A stretch of DNA of 5,817 bases from Bacteroidota bacterium (GTDB taxonomy: Bacteria; Bacteroidota; Ignavibacteria; UBA10030; UBA6906). The stretch is taken from assembly GCA_003541875.1 (NCBI GenBank), contig DPLS01000136.1:1-5817 (forward strand). The letters run 5' to 3'. Made by a program: the position numbers and the translations under genes. This document shows positions 1 to 5,817 of this stretch, in pieces. A model generated the notes under the pieces. It searched no databases, was not told where the DNA came from, and was given only the letters and a program-made list of their open reading frames with translations. Numbering within the stretch: position 1 is the first letter of the stretch; each line of letters begins with the position of its first letter.

Positions 1-3000
1 GAGCAATCGTTGCGAGAGCGTGAAGAATTGTATCGGACCCTTGTCAGCACATCGCCTGATTCTATTACACTCACTGATGAGCAAGGTATCATCACATTTT
101 CTTCGCCGAAAGCCCTGGAGCTTTTCGGTGAATCATCTTCTGACGATGTTGTTGGACGAAACATGCTGGAGTGGGTTGCACCTGAAGACCACGCCAAAGC
201 AACGGCAAATATCCAGCACGTCCTTGCGAACGGGTATCCGAAAGACAAAGAGTACGTGTTGCTCAAAAAGGATGGCTCTCGCTTCAACGGTGAGGTCAGC
301 GTAGCACCGGTTAATGCGGAAGATGGTCGCCCCACGGGGATGATGGTCATTTCCCGCGACGTCACAGAACGGAAACGGGCGGAGGAGGCGGTCCTTCGTT
401 CAGAGGTACGCTACCGAAGTCTGTTTGAGACTGCAAATGACGCGATCTTCATCATGAAAAATGACTTCTTCATCGACTGTAATTCCATGACGTTGAAGAT
501 GTTTGGTTGCACTCGGGAACAGATTATCGGTCAGCCGCCGTACCGCTTCTCTCCCGAGAAACAACCGGATGGGCGAGACTCGAAAGATAAAGCGCTCGAA
601 AGGATCGGCGGAGCCCTCGCAGGCCAGCCACAATTCTTTGAGTGGGTTCATCTTCGCTATGATGGCACTCCGTTCGATGCGGAAGTGTCGTTGAACCAGG
701 TGAGGATTGGAAGCGAAATCTTTATTCAGGCGATCGTCCGGGATATTACTGATCGTAAGAAGGCGGAAGAAATTCTGATACGATACCAACTCTTATCAGA
801 GAATGCCCGCGACATCATGCTCATTGTGCGGGCGACCGATGGACACATCCTTGAGGCAAACGAAGCCGCTGTGTTGGCATATGGTTACCAGCGGGAAGAG
901 TTGTTAAGCATGCGAATTCACGAGTTGCGTCTGGCAGACGACCTGAACCTGCTCCAACAACAGATTAAGCAGGCATATTCAACTGGTGCACTTTTCGAAA
1001 CGGAGCATCGGCGAAAGGATGGCAGTATTTTCCCTGTTGAGGTCAGTTCGCGCGGAATGGCAATTGACGATGAACGCGTGCTGTTGAGCGTCGTCCGCGA
1101 CATCACCGAGCGGAGGCGTGGTGAGCAAGCACTGAGGGAAAGTGAATCCCAGTTCCGGGAGTTATGGGAAGCCACAGTTGAAGGGATTGTCATTCATGAC
1201 CAGGGAATAGTCGTGGAAGTGAATGAGGCAATGTGTCGAATGTTCGGACGCGCTCGTGAACAGGTTATAGGAAAATCTCTACTTGATTTTGCGCCACCCG
1301 AATTCCATGACCGCCTCCGTGAACGTATTGCGTCAGGATCACATGAACCCTTTGAGGGTCTCGGTTCACGGGCAGACGGTTCAAGACTATTCATTGAAGT
1401 ATTTCCGAAACAGATCGTCTTCCAGGGTAAGTTCCTGCGGATGGCAGCCGTCCGCGACATTACCGAGCGCAAGAGGGCGGAGGAAGCATTGCGCCTGAGT
1501 CAGGCCCAGCTTTTGGCGAACTTGGCGAATACTCCCAACGTCGCCATTCAGTGGTACGATGAGGTGGGCCGGGTCCAATTCTGGAATCCGGCATCCGAGG
1601 TATTGTATGGCTGGAAGTCTGAAGAGGCGATTGGCAAGACCCTCGACCAACTCATCCATACTCCTGAAGAGGCGGCGGAATTTCTCGGTATCCTGAACGA
1701 CATCCGCACCTCAGGCAAACCCTTTGGTCCCTACGAGGCCTCGATCCACCACCGGGATGGCACCCCGGGTTGGGTTTTGGCCACCACGTTCAGTATTCCC
1801 ATGGGCGGAAGCGGTATCGGGTTCGTTTGCATGGACGTGAATATTACCGAGCGCAAACGGGCTGAGGAGGCGTTGCTCGAAAGCGAGCAACGTTCACGCA
1901 CATTCACCAGCGCAACATTTGAAGGCATTGCAGTCACCGTGCAGGGAAACATCGTCGATGCAAACGAACAACTTGCGTCGATGTTGGGCTACCCCATGCA
2001 TGAGATCGTCGGAAAATCAGTGATGGACTTCGTCGCTCCTGAAGCACGTGCGGCTGTAGCTGAACATATCAAATCCGGCCGGGATGATGCGTATGAGCAT
2101 CTGGCACTCCGCAGAGACGGCTCAGCGATTCCGGTAGAGATCCGCGCGAAGATGATGCTCTATCAGGGCGGACAGGTGCGTATGACCGCAATTCGTGACA
2201 ACACCGAGCGCAAGCGGGCTGAGGAGACGCTGCGTGAGAGCGCGACACGCATGAAGGTAATCGTAGAAGGAACACCGCACCTTTTCTTCTACACGCAAGA
2301 TTCTGAAGCCAACACCACCTATGTATCTCCGACCGTCGAAGAAATAACAGGCTACAAGCCCGAAGTGTGGATCAAGAACAAAACCTGGTTCACAACTGAA
2401 TCCGTGATCAATCAAACTGCACGTTTGGCGACGCATGCGCATCTCCGTGGGGAGATCACCTATGGGCCTGCGTTTGTGGAAGTCCGGCATGCAAACGGGC
2501 ACCCGATTCTTCTTGAAGCGTATGAAAACCCAATCATCAAGGATGGAAAGGTCATTGGCATCCAGGGAGTCGCACATGATGTAACGGAACGCAAGCGGGC
2601 AGAGGAGGCGTTGCGTGAAAGTGAGGAACGCTACCGACTTATCATTGATAACGCCCAGAACCTGATCGCCGAAGCGGACATCAATGGCAAATATGTTTAT
2701 GTGAACCCGACGCATAAGGCTCTTCTCGGCTACGATGATTCTGACCTTGTCGGGAAAATGGTCCTCGACTTTGTCCATCCGGACGACGTACCATTTCTTT
2801 TAGAGAGGTTTAGCAAACCTTCGTCGGTTGGAATGGTGCGGTTCCGCCACAAGGATGGATCGTGGCGCTGGATTGATGCATCAGCTCAGCGTGTTGAGAC
2901 CTCTCGTGAAGAAGAGCGGACAATCCTCGTTGGTCGGGACATTACGGAACAGATTGAGTCGGACCGGAAACGGCGATCGCTTGAATCGCAGTTGCAGCAG

Positions 3001-4143
3001 GCACAAAAAATGGAGGCGATTGGGACGCTTGCCGGTGGCATCGCACACGATTTCAACAATATTATCGGGGTAACGCTGGGCAATGCTGAGCTTGCCAGAA
3101 TGAAGCTCGGACCGGGTCATCCGGTGCTGAAGTATATCGACAGAGTATTCGAAGCGTCGGAACGTGCACGGGACCTGGTGCAACAGATTCTTACGTTCAG
3201 CAGGAAGCAGGAGTCGCAACGTAAACCGCTCCAGATCCGTCTTGTTGTGAAAGAGGCTCTGAAATTGCTGCGATCGTCCCTCCCGACAACTATCGAGATC
3301 CGTTCTTCGTTGCGGAACGAAGACACAATGGTACTTTCGGATCCGACGCAGATCCACCAGATTATCATGAACTTGTGCACGAACGCAGCACATGCGATGT
3401 CGGAAAAAGGAGGGACTCTTGAAGTCAATCTGGAAAATGTCGGCGTCGATCAGTCCATGCTGTCGCTGAGTCCGGACCTGCGCGTGGGTCCCTATGTTGT
3501 CATGACGGTAAGCGATACCGGTACAGGTATGGACGCTGCGACCCTTGAGCGGATCTTTGAACCATTCTTCACAACCAAAGGTGTGGGCGAAGGGACCGGC
3601 CTCGGACTTTCGATCGTGCATGGAATCGTCAAGAGTCACGAAGGCGCTCTTACTGTCTCTAGTACAGTGGGAAAAGGGGCGACGTTCTGTATTTACCTTC
3701 CGGTGCATCGCGGGCAAACCCCGTTCGAGGAGAGGAAGGGCGATGAGGTCATTGCTGGCAAAGGTGAACGGATTCTGCTGGTAGATGACGAGGCCCAGAT
3801 TGTCGATCTGGGATCTGAAATTTTATCATCTCTGGGATACAATGTTACCGGTTTCACACGACCTGAAGAAGCACTCAGAGTCTTCACTGAGCACCCCGAG
3901 TTCTTCGATCTCGTGATTACCGATCTCACCATGCCGCGCATGACGGGAACGGAGTTCGCGAAGCAGATTCTTCAAGTGAGACCCGGTTTTCCAGTCCTGC
4001 TGACAACAGGGAATCCCAATATGGGTGAGAGGAATGATCTTCAATCGCTGGGCATCACTGAGGTTGTTCTGAAACCGTTCAAGCAACAATCGCTGACAAG
4101 CGCGCTGCACAGAATTTTTTCGTCGAGACGTGGGGCAACGTAG
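1..4143 (+). CDS. Multi-PAS hybrid sensor histidine kinase with C-terminal receiver (5' end outside window)
   Basis: Senses signals through PAS modules, autophosphorylates a histidine and passes the phosphate to its own receiver. The frame is open from base 1, and the first residues ([14 protein letters not shown]) match the linker that precedes every PAS here, so the TTG at 10 is probably internal. Counting that TTG as residue 1, PAS modules lie near 1-117, 129-247, 257-366, 377-485, 497-613, 624-732, 743-859 and 870-980, each of the first seven closing with a variant of [10 protein letters not shown]. The DHp domain has H-box GGIAHDFNN with H1013. The ATPase domain has the N-box (N1121, N1125), DTGTGM (D1169), FEPFFTTK (1183) and GEGTGLGLS (1193). 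The receiver has acidic D1259/D1260, phosphoacceptor D1305, T1332/T1333 and K1355. No Hpt domain, membrane segment or signal peptide is visible, so it is probably cytoplasmic unless the missing N-terminus carries an anchor. The phosphoacceptor partner and ligands are unknown. The family call is very secure. Confidence 0.96.
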   Translation, partial: EQSLREREELYRTLVSTSPDSITLTDEQGIITFSSPKALELFGESSSDDVVGRNMLEWVAPEDHAKATANIQHVLANGYPKDKEYVLLKKDGSRFNGEVSVAPVNAEDGRPTGMMVISRDVTERKRAEEAVLRSEVRYRSLFETANDAIFIMKNDFFIDCNSMTLKMFGCTREQIIGQPPYRFSPEKQPDGRDSKDKALERIGGALAGQPQFFEWVHLRYDGTPFDAEVSLNQVRIGSEIFIQAIVRDITDRKKAEEILIRYQLLSENARDIMLIVRATDGHILEANEAAVLAYGYQREELLSMRIHELRLADDLNLLQQQIKQAYSTGALFETEHRRKDGSIFPVEVSSRGMAIDDERVLLSVVRDITERRRGEQALRESESQFRELWEATVEGIVIHDQGIVVEVNEAMCRMFGRAREQVIGKSLLDFAPPEFHDRLRERIASGSHEPFEGLGSRADGSRLFIEVFPKQIVFQGKFLRMAAVRDITERKRAEEALRLSQAQLLANLANTPNVAIQWYDEVGRVQFWNPASEVLYGWKSEEAIGKTLDQLIHTPEEAAEFLGILNDIRTSGKPFGPYEASIHHRDGTPGWVLATTFSIPMGGSGIGFVCMDVNITERKRAEEALLESEQRSRTFTSATFEGIAVTVQGNIVDANEQLASMLGYPMHEIVGKSVMDFVAPEARAAVAEHIKSGRDDAYEHLALRRDGSAIPVEIRAKMMLYQGGQVRMTAIRDNTERKRAEETLRESATRMKVIVEGTPHLFFYTQDSEANTTYVSPTVEEITGYKPEVWIKNKTWFTTESVINQTARLATHAHLRGEITYGPAFVEVRHANGHPILLEAYENPIIKDGKVIGIQGVAHDVTERKRAEEALRESEERYRLIIDNAQNLIAEADINGKYVYVNPTHKALLGYDDSDLVGKMVLDFVHPDDVPFLLERFSKPSSVGMVRFRHKDGSWRWIDASAQRVETSREEERTILVGRDITEQIESDRKRRSLESQLQQAQKMEAIGTLAGGIAHDFNNIIGVTLGNAELARMKLGPGHPVLKYIDRVFEASERARDLVQQILTFSRKQESQRKPLQIRLVVKEALKLLRSSLPTTIEIRSSLRNEDTMVLSDPTQIHQIIMNLCTNAAHAMSEKGGTLEVNLENVGVDQSMLSLSPDLRVGPYVVMTVSDTGTGMDAATLERIFEPFFTTKGVGEGTGLGLSIVHGIVKSHEGALTVSSTVGKGATFCIYLPVHRGQTPFEERKGDEVIAGKGERILLVDDEAQIVDLGSEILSSLGYNVTGFTRPEEALRVFTEHPEFFDLVITDLTMPRMTGTEFAKQILQVRPGFPVLLTTGNPNMGERNDLQSLGITEVVLKPFKQQSLTSALHRIFSSRRGAT
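364..2616 (+). repeat. Seven inter-PAS linker repeats within the kinase gene
   Basis: Copies of a ~30-45 base coding repeat, translating to about [14 protein letters not shown], sit at the end of PAS modules 1-7. They start near 364, 748, 1105, 1462, 1846, 2203 and 2584. The copies at 1846 and 2203 differ at only three of the first 30 bases. The copies at 748 and 1105 are the most diverged (TDRKKAEEI and [10 protein letters not shown]). The junction after PAS8 (near 2944) is not a copy and leads into the kinase coiled coil. In this family the linker is the helical connector that transmits signal between PAS modules. At DNA level such direct repeats are also plausible sites for gain or loss of whole modules. 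Confidence 0.85.
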
Positions 4144-4145
4144 AT

Positions 4146-4334
4146 TCACCAACAGTATTCTCACATAAGAACATCCATGATCAGGCTCGGCGGTATTCTC
4201 ATCGGGTCTAGACGAAGAACCGGTCAGTGGATCTTGCAGGTGAACGCAGAAAACCTGGCATGACCGGCTTCATCCAGAAACCTTATCGGTGGCACACGCT
4301 GGTGGAGGAGCTTGAGAAACTCGAGGAAGCGTGA
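4146..4334 (+). pseudogene. Fossil of a receiver (REC) domain, C-terminal half, three apparent single-base losses
   Basis: No intact reading frame crosses this stretch, but pieces in successive frames form the second half of a receiver domain. Frame with codons at 4149-4190 gives TVFSHKNIHDQAR (alpha3). From 4193 the next frame gives VFSSGLDEEPVSGS (beta4 and start of alpha4). From 4237 the third gives QVNAENL. From 4260 the original frame gives MTGFIQKPYRWHTLVEEL (beta5 with the conserved Lys-Pro, then alpha5), ending KLEEA and TGA at 4332-4334. Adding one G at the GG of 4189-4190, one T at the TT of 4234-4235 and one G at the GG of 4257-4258 makes it continuous. The FIQKPY style is usual for receivers at the end of hybrid kinases. 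The first half (beta1 and the phosphoacceptor Asp) is absent, so it cannot work as a receiver. It is not a duplicate of the intact upstream receiver, whose matching segment reads EVVLKPF. Confidence 0.75.
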
Positions 4335-4682
4335 CGTCCTTCACTTTCGGCCTCATTGGCGCTGAGCAATGTTTTGGTCCATGGCTTCGACAGGTCTGAA
4401 TGGTGGACCCGATGTGCATACCAGCACATAGAGCCAAATTGTTTGCCGGATTCGTGTCTGACAAATTGCCACCGACATCGGGCTCAAAAGCCATTCAGGA
4501 CCTCTCCGAATGCTGCATTTGCTGCAAGGTTTGCCTCCAGCGAACTCTCTTCCGTGGCTTACGTGAAGCCGGCCTGCCGAAACCCCATGACGCAACACAC
4601 TAGCCAGATCCTCCTTATGTATAGATAGCTCAGCCGAACCAGCCCCTTCTTCTGGAGCCCATCGGGTCTGTCAGGCATATCC
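4335..4682. other. Unassigned stretch, no recognisable gene
   Basis: All six frames were read. The open frames present (for example + strand 4356-4628, and - strand 4353-4598 and 4270-4494) overlap one another and encode Cys/His/Arg/Pro-rich sequence without any motif I recognise. None has a convincing ribosome binding site. I see no tRNA-like cloverleaf, clear hairpin-plus-T-tract terminator, sigma54 -24/-12 element or strong sigma70 promoter. Because a gene fossil lies immediately upstream, this may be further decayed coding DNA, but I cannot identify from what. Any promoter for the AAA+ gene should lie here or within the fossil. Confidence 0.5.
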
Positions 4683-4752
4683 TTGGCCGTTTGCGTACTG
4701 TCACAGGAGGATCTAGAGGAGAGTACTATATTCGTATGGTTAGATCAGCATC

Positions 4753-4758
4753 AGGAGG
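4753..4758 (+). promoter_or_regulatory. Shine-Dalgarno AGGAGG before the AAA+ gene ATG
   Basis: A perfect AGGAGG ends two bases before the ATG at 4761. That is closer than the usual 5-9 base spacing, although pairing through only AGGA would leave four. A second perfect AGGAGG at 4705-4710 has no in-frame ATG, GTG or TTG at suitable distance. The 4753 copy is one reason for preferring 4761 over the upstream TTG at 4683, which has no comparable site. Confidence 0.5.
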
Positions 4759-4760
4759 AT

Positions 4761-5603
4761 ATGGGGTCTGAAGTACATATAGTTGGAAAGAGCAAGCACG
4801 CTGAGAAGTTAAGAAAGAGCGTGTTGCAACTTGCCGCCAATCGGAAGGACGTTCTCATTGTAGGCGAGGCAGGCGCAGGCAAGTCGACATTTGCCTCCTG
4901 TGTTGCTGGCCATGAACGCACGTTCCAGTGCTTCCTTGCCGGCATCGATGAGTTAGCTTTCGAGAAGTTGCTCTCGCAGGTCACGCGAGGGACCGTGCTT
5001 ATAGAGGAGTTGGAGCACGCGAGCTTCCGCGCTCAAGAGTTGGTTGCGAGATTCCTGGTTGGCCGACCAAAAGAAGTTCGAGTTATGGTTACAACAAGAT
5101 GTTCGTTGGAAGGACTCATCCAACAATTGAAACTAACGGATGGTTTATTCACACTCCTCTCCCTGTTTGACGAAGTTCAGATTCTTCCTCTACGCGAGCG
5201 CCCGGAAGATATCCCGGTGTTCGTGAAGCACTTTTCTGGCGGCTTGGTAGTTGACATCAATGCCCTTGAAACTCTTGTGAAAGTTCCATGGAAGGAGAAT
5301 GTCCGTCAACTGAAGTCGGTTATCGATCGATGCATCTCGTCGGCACTCGACGGCAAGTTTGATCTGCCTGAGGAACTCATTGATGAACGCACTGAGGTCG
5401 CAAAGATGGTTGGTGAACTGATGGAGAGTCAGAAGCCAATCTTGGACAAATCACTGGATCTTATTGAAGGCACGATTATTAGCCGCACCCTCGAGCGCTT
5501 CGGCTTCAATGAGTCGAAGGCCGCTCAGTTCCTCGGCATGACAGAACATGTGTTCGGACAAAAGGTCAAGAGGCTTGCTCTCTCCAGAGCAACCGCTCGT
5601 TGA
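4761..5603 (+). CDS. Compact NtrC-like AAA+ ATPase with Fis-type HTH, lacking the GAFTGA loop
   Basis: Probable transcription regulator of the bacterial enhancer-binding protein superfamily, 280 residues from ATG 4761. The frame stays open upstream, giving 306 residues from TTG 4683, but homology starts at HIVGKS just after the ATG and an AGGAGG precedes it. Visible motifs are Walker A GEAGAGKST (35-43, K41), a Walker B-like TVLIEE (78-83), a sensor I strand VRVMVTTR (106-113), LRERPEDIPVF (144-154), and sensor II PWKENVRQL (176-184, R182). A C-terminal Fis-like helix-turn-helix follows (about 229-274, with NESKAAQFLGM). There is no receiver, PAS or GAF domain. Between Walker A and B the segment is some 30 residues shorter than usual and has no GAFTGA loop, which contacts sigma54. 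The Walker B Asp is Glu, sensor I Asn is Arg, and the FREDLYYRL arginine-finger segment reads LTDGLFTLL. It may bind DNA and regulate through sigma70-type polymerase, as known for GAFTGA-less TyrR and Rhodobacter capsulatus NtrC, or may be a non-hydrolysing relic. The superfamily call is secure; the function is inference. Confidence 0.88.
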   Translation: MGSEVHIVGKSKHAEKLRKSVLQLAANRKDVLIVGEAGAGKSTFASCVAGHERTFQCFLAGIDELAFEKLLSQVTRGTVLIEELEHASFRAQELVARFLVGRPKEVRVMVTTRCSLEGLIQQLKLTDGLFTLLSLFDEVQILPLRERPEDIPVFVKHFSGGLVVDINALETLVKVPWKENVRQLKSVIDRCISSALDGKFDLPEELIDERTEVAKMVGELMESQKPILDKSLDLIEGTIISRTLERFGFNESKAAQFLGMTEHVFGQKVKRLALSRATAR

Positions 5604-5817
5604 ATCAAGCACTCCTCCTATTCGTTCAGTCTTTCAGATTTCTGAGCACGACTTTCCGACTGTCGTCAAGGAAATCTGTAATCCACCACCCTGTGTTTTG
5701 TGCAGTGCCATCCTTGTTACGGAATACCCACCCCGCTCCGGCTTGATTCTGGCAGGGACTTGAGCTAAATTGCCAACAAGTAATACTGTTCGTTGAGAGC
5801 GGCCTTATTCATTCAAG
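5604..5817. other. Non-coding or unassigned window end
   Basis: No supported gene follows the AAA+ stop codon. An open frame at 5548-5763 runs out of the AAA+ gene in another phase but shows no motif. A small inverted repeat (ACGAC 5648-5652 with GTCGT 5662-5666) has no following T-tract, so I do not call it a terminator. The stretch probably contains the 3' untranslated region of the AAA+ gene and the upstream region of the next gene beyond the window. Confidence 0.45.

Noticed and set aside
2122..2778. Open frame on the - strand (218 codons) opposite PAS6-PAS8
   Set aside because: It is antisense to well-conserved PAS coding sequence, and its peptides are mirror products of the linker repeats (for example [16 protein letters not shown]).
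2881..3717. Long open frame on the - strand (278 codons) opposite the kinase core
   Set aside because: It lies fully antisense to the conserved DHp and ATPase coding sequence. Its translation shows no family motif, so it is a shadow of the kinase gene.
4146..4334. Idea that the receiver fossil is the lost N-terminal receiver of the AAA+ protein
   Set aside because: The fossil ends in its own stop codon right after alpha5, and its FIQKPY style fits hybrid-kinase C-termini. About 350 unrelated bases separate it from the AAA+ domain.
4400..4603. + strand frame with a Cys cluster (ECCICCKVC) that resembles a metal site
   Set aside because: The cluster arises from repeated TGC codons in a short frame without any known fold around it. 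It does not match a ferredoxin or zinc-finger spacing.
4356..4628. + strand open frame of 90 codons in the intergenic stretch
   Set aside because: No recognised motif, unusual Cys/His/Arg-rich composition, no convincing ribosome site, and competing frames of similar length on both strands.
5648..5666. Inverted repeat ACGAC/GTCGT after the AAA+ gene
   Set aside because: The stem has only five pairs with a nine-base loop and no T-tract, so it is not supported as a terminator.
5548..5763. + strand open frame of 71 codons overlapping the end of the AAA+ gene
   Set aside because: It begins inside the conserved helix-turn-helix coding region in another phase, with no motif and no supporting ribosome site.
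5750..5764. Possible sigma54 -24/-12 element (TGGCA then TTGA)
   Set aside because: The spacing is one base short of the GG-N10-GC rule and the -12 GC is GA, so it does not meet the consensus.
5760..5787. Possible sigma70 promoter (TTGAGC, 16-base gap, AATACT)
   Set aside because: Each hexamer matches only four of six positions and the downstream gene is not visible. Such matches occur by chance.

Overview
The window looks like bacterial chromosome of roughly even base composition. It carries two signalling genes on the + strand, separated by a decayed stretch. Multi-PAS hybrid histidine kinases and NtrC-like AAA+ proteins are typical of environmental bacteria with large signalling repertoires (Proteobacteria in the broad sense, Bacteroidota/Ignavibacteria-type lineages, Nitrospirota). 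Nothing here allows a firm taxonomic call. There are no RNA genes, CRISPR arrays or complete mobile elements that I can support.

Positions 1-4143 hold the 3' part of a very large hybrid sensor histidine kinase. The frame is already open at base 1, so the true start lies outside the window. It has at least eight tandem PAS modules joined by near-identical ERKRAEEAL linkers, then a DHp domain with an HDFNN H-box, a complete HATPase domain and a C-terminal receiver with all key acidic, Thr and Lys residues. No membrane segment is visible, so the visible part reads as a cytoplasmic multi-input sensor.

Positions 4144-4682 contain no intact gene. The first 190 bases are a fossil: the C-terminal half of a second receiver domain. 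It becomes continuous, down to its own stop codon, if one base is restored at each of three GG or TT runs. The remaining ~350 bases show nothing I recognise.

Positions 4761-5603 (possibly from a TTG at 4683) encode a compact AAA+ protein of the NtrC/sigma54-activator superfamily with a C-terminal Fis-type helix-turn-helix. It keeps Walker A, the LRERPEDI motif and the sensor II region. It lacks the GAFTGA loop, has Glu-Glu in place of Asp-Glu in Walker B, and lacks the usual sensor I Asn and arginine fingers. It is therefore unlikely to be an ordinary sigma54 activator. It has no receiver domain, so any link to the upstream kinase is inferred from proximity only. The last 214 bases contain no gene I can support.

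The points most worth following are the divergent GAFTGA-less AAA+/Fis protein and the fossil receiver next to an intact hybrid kinase, which suggests that a neighbouring signalling gene was lost or replaced.
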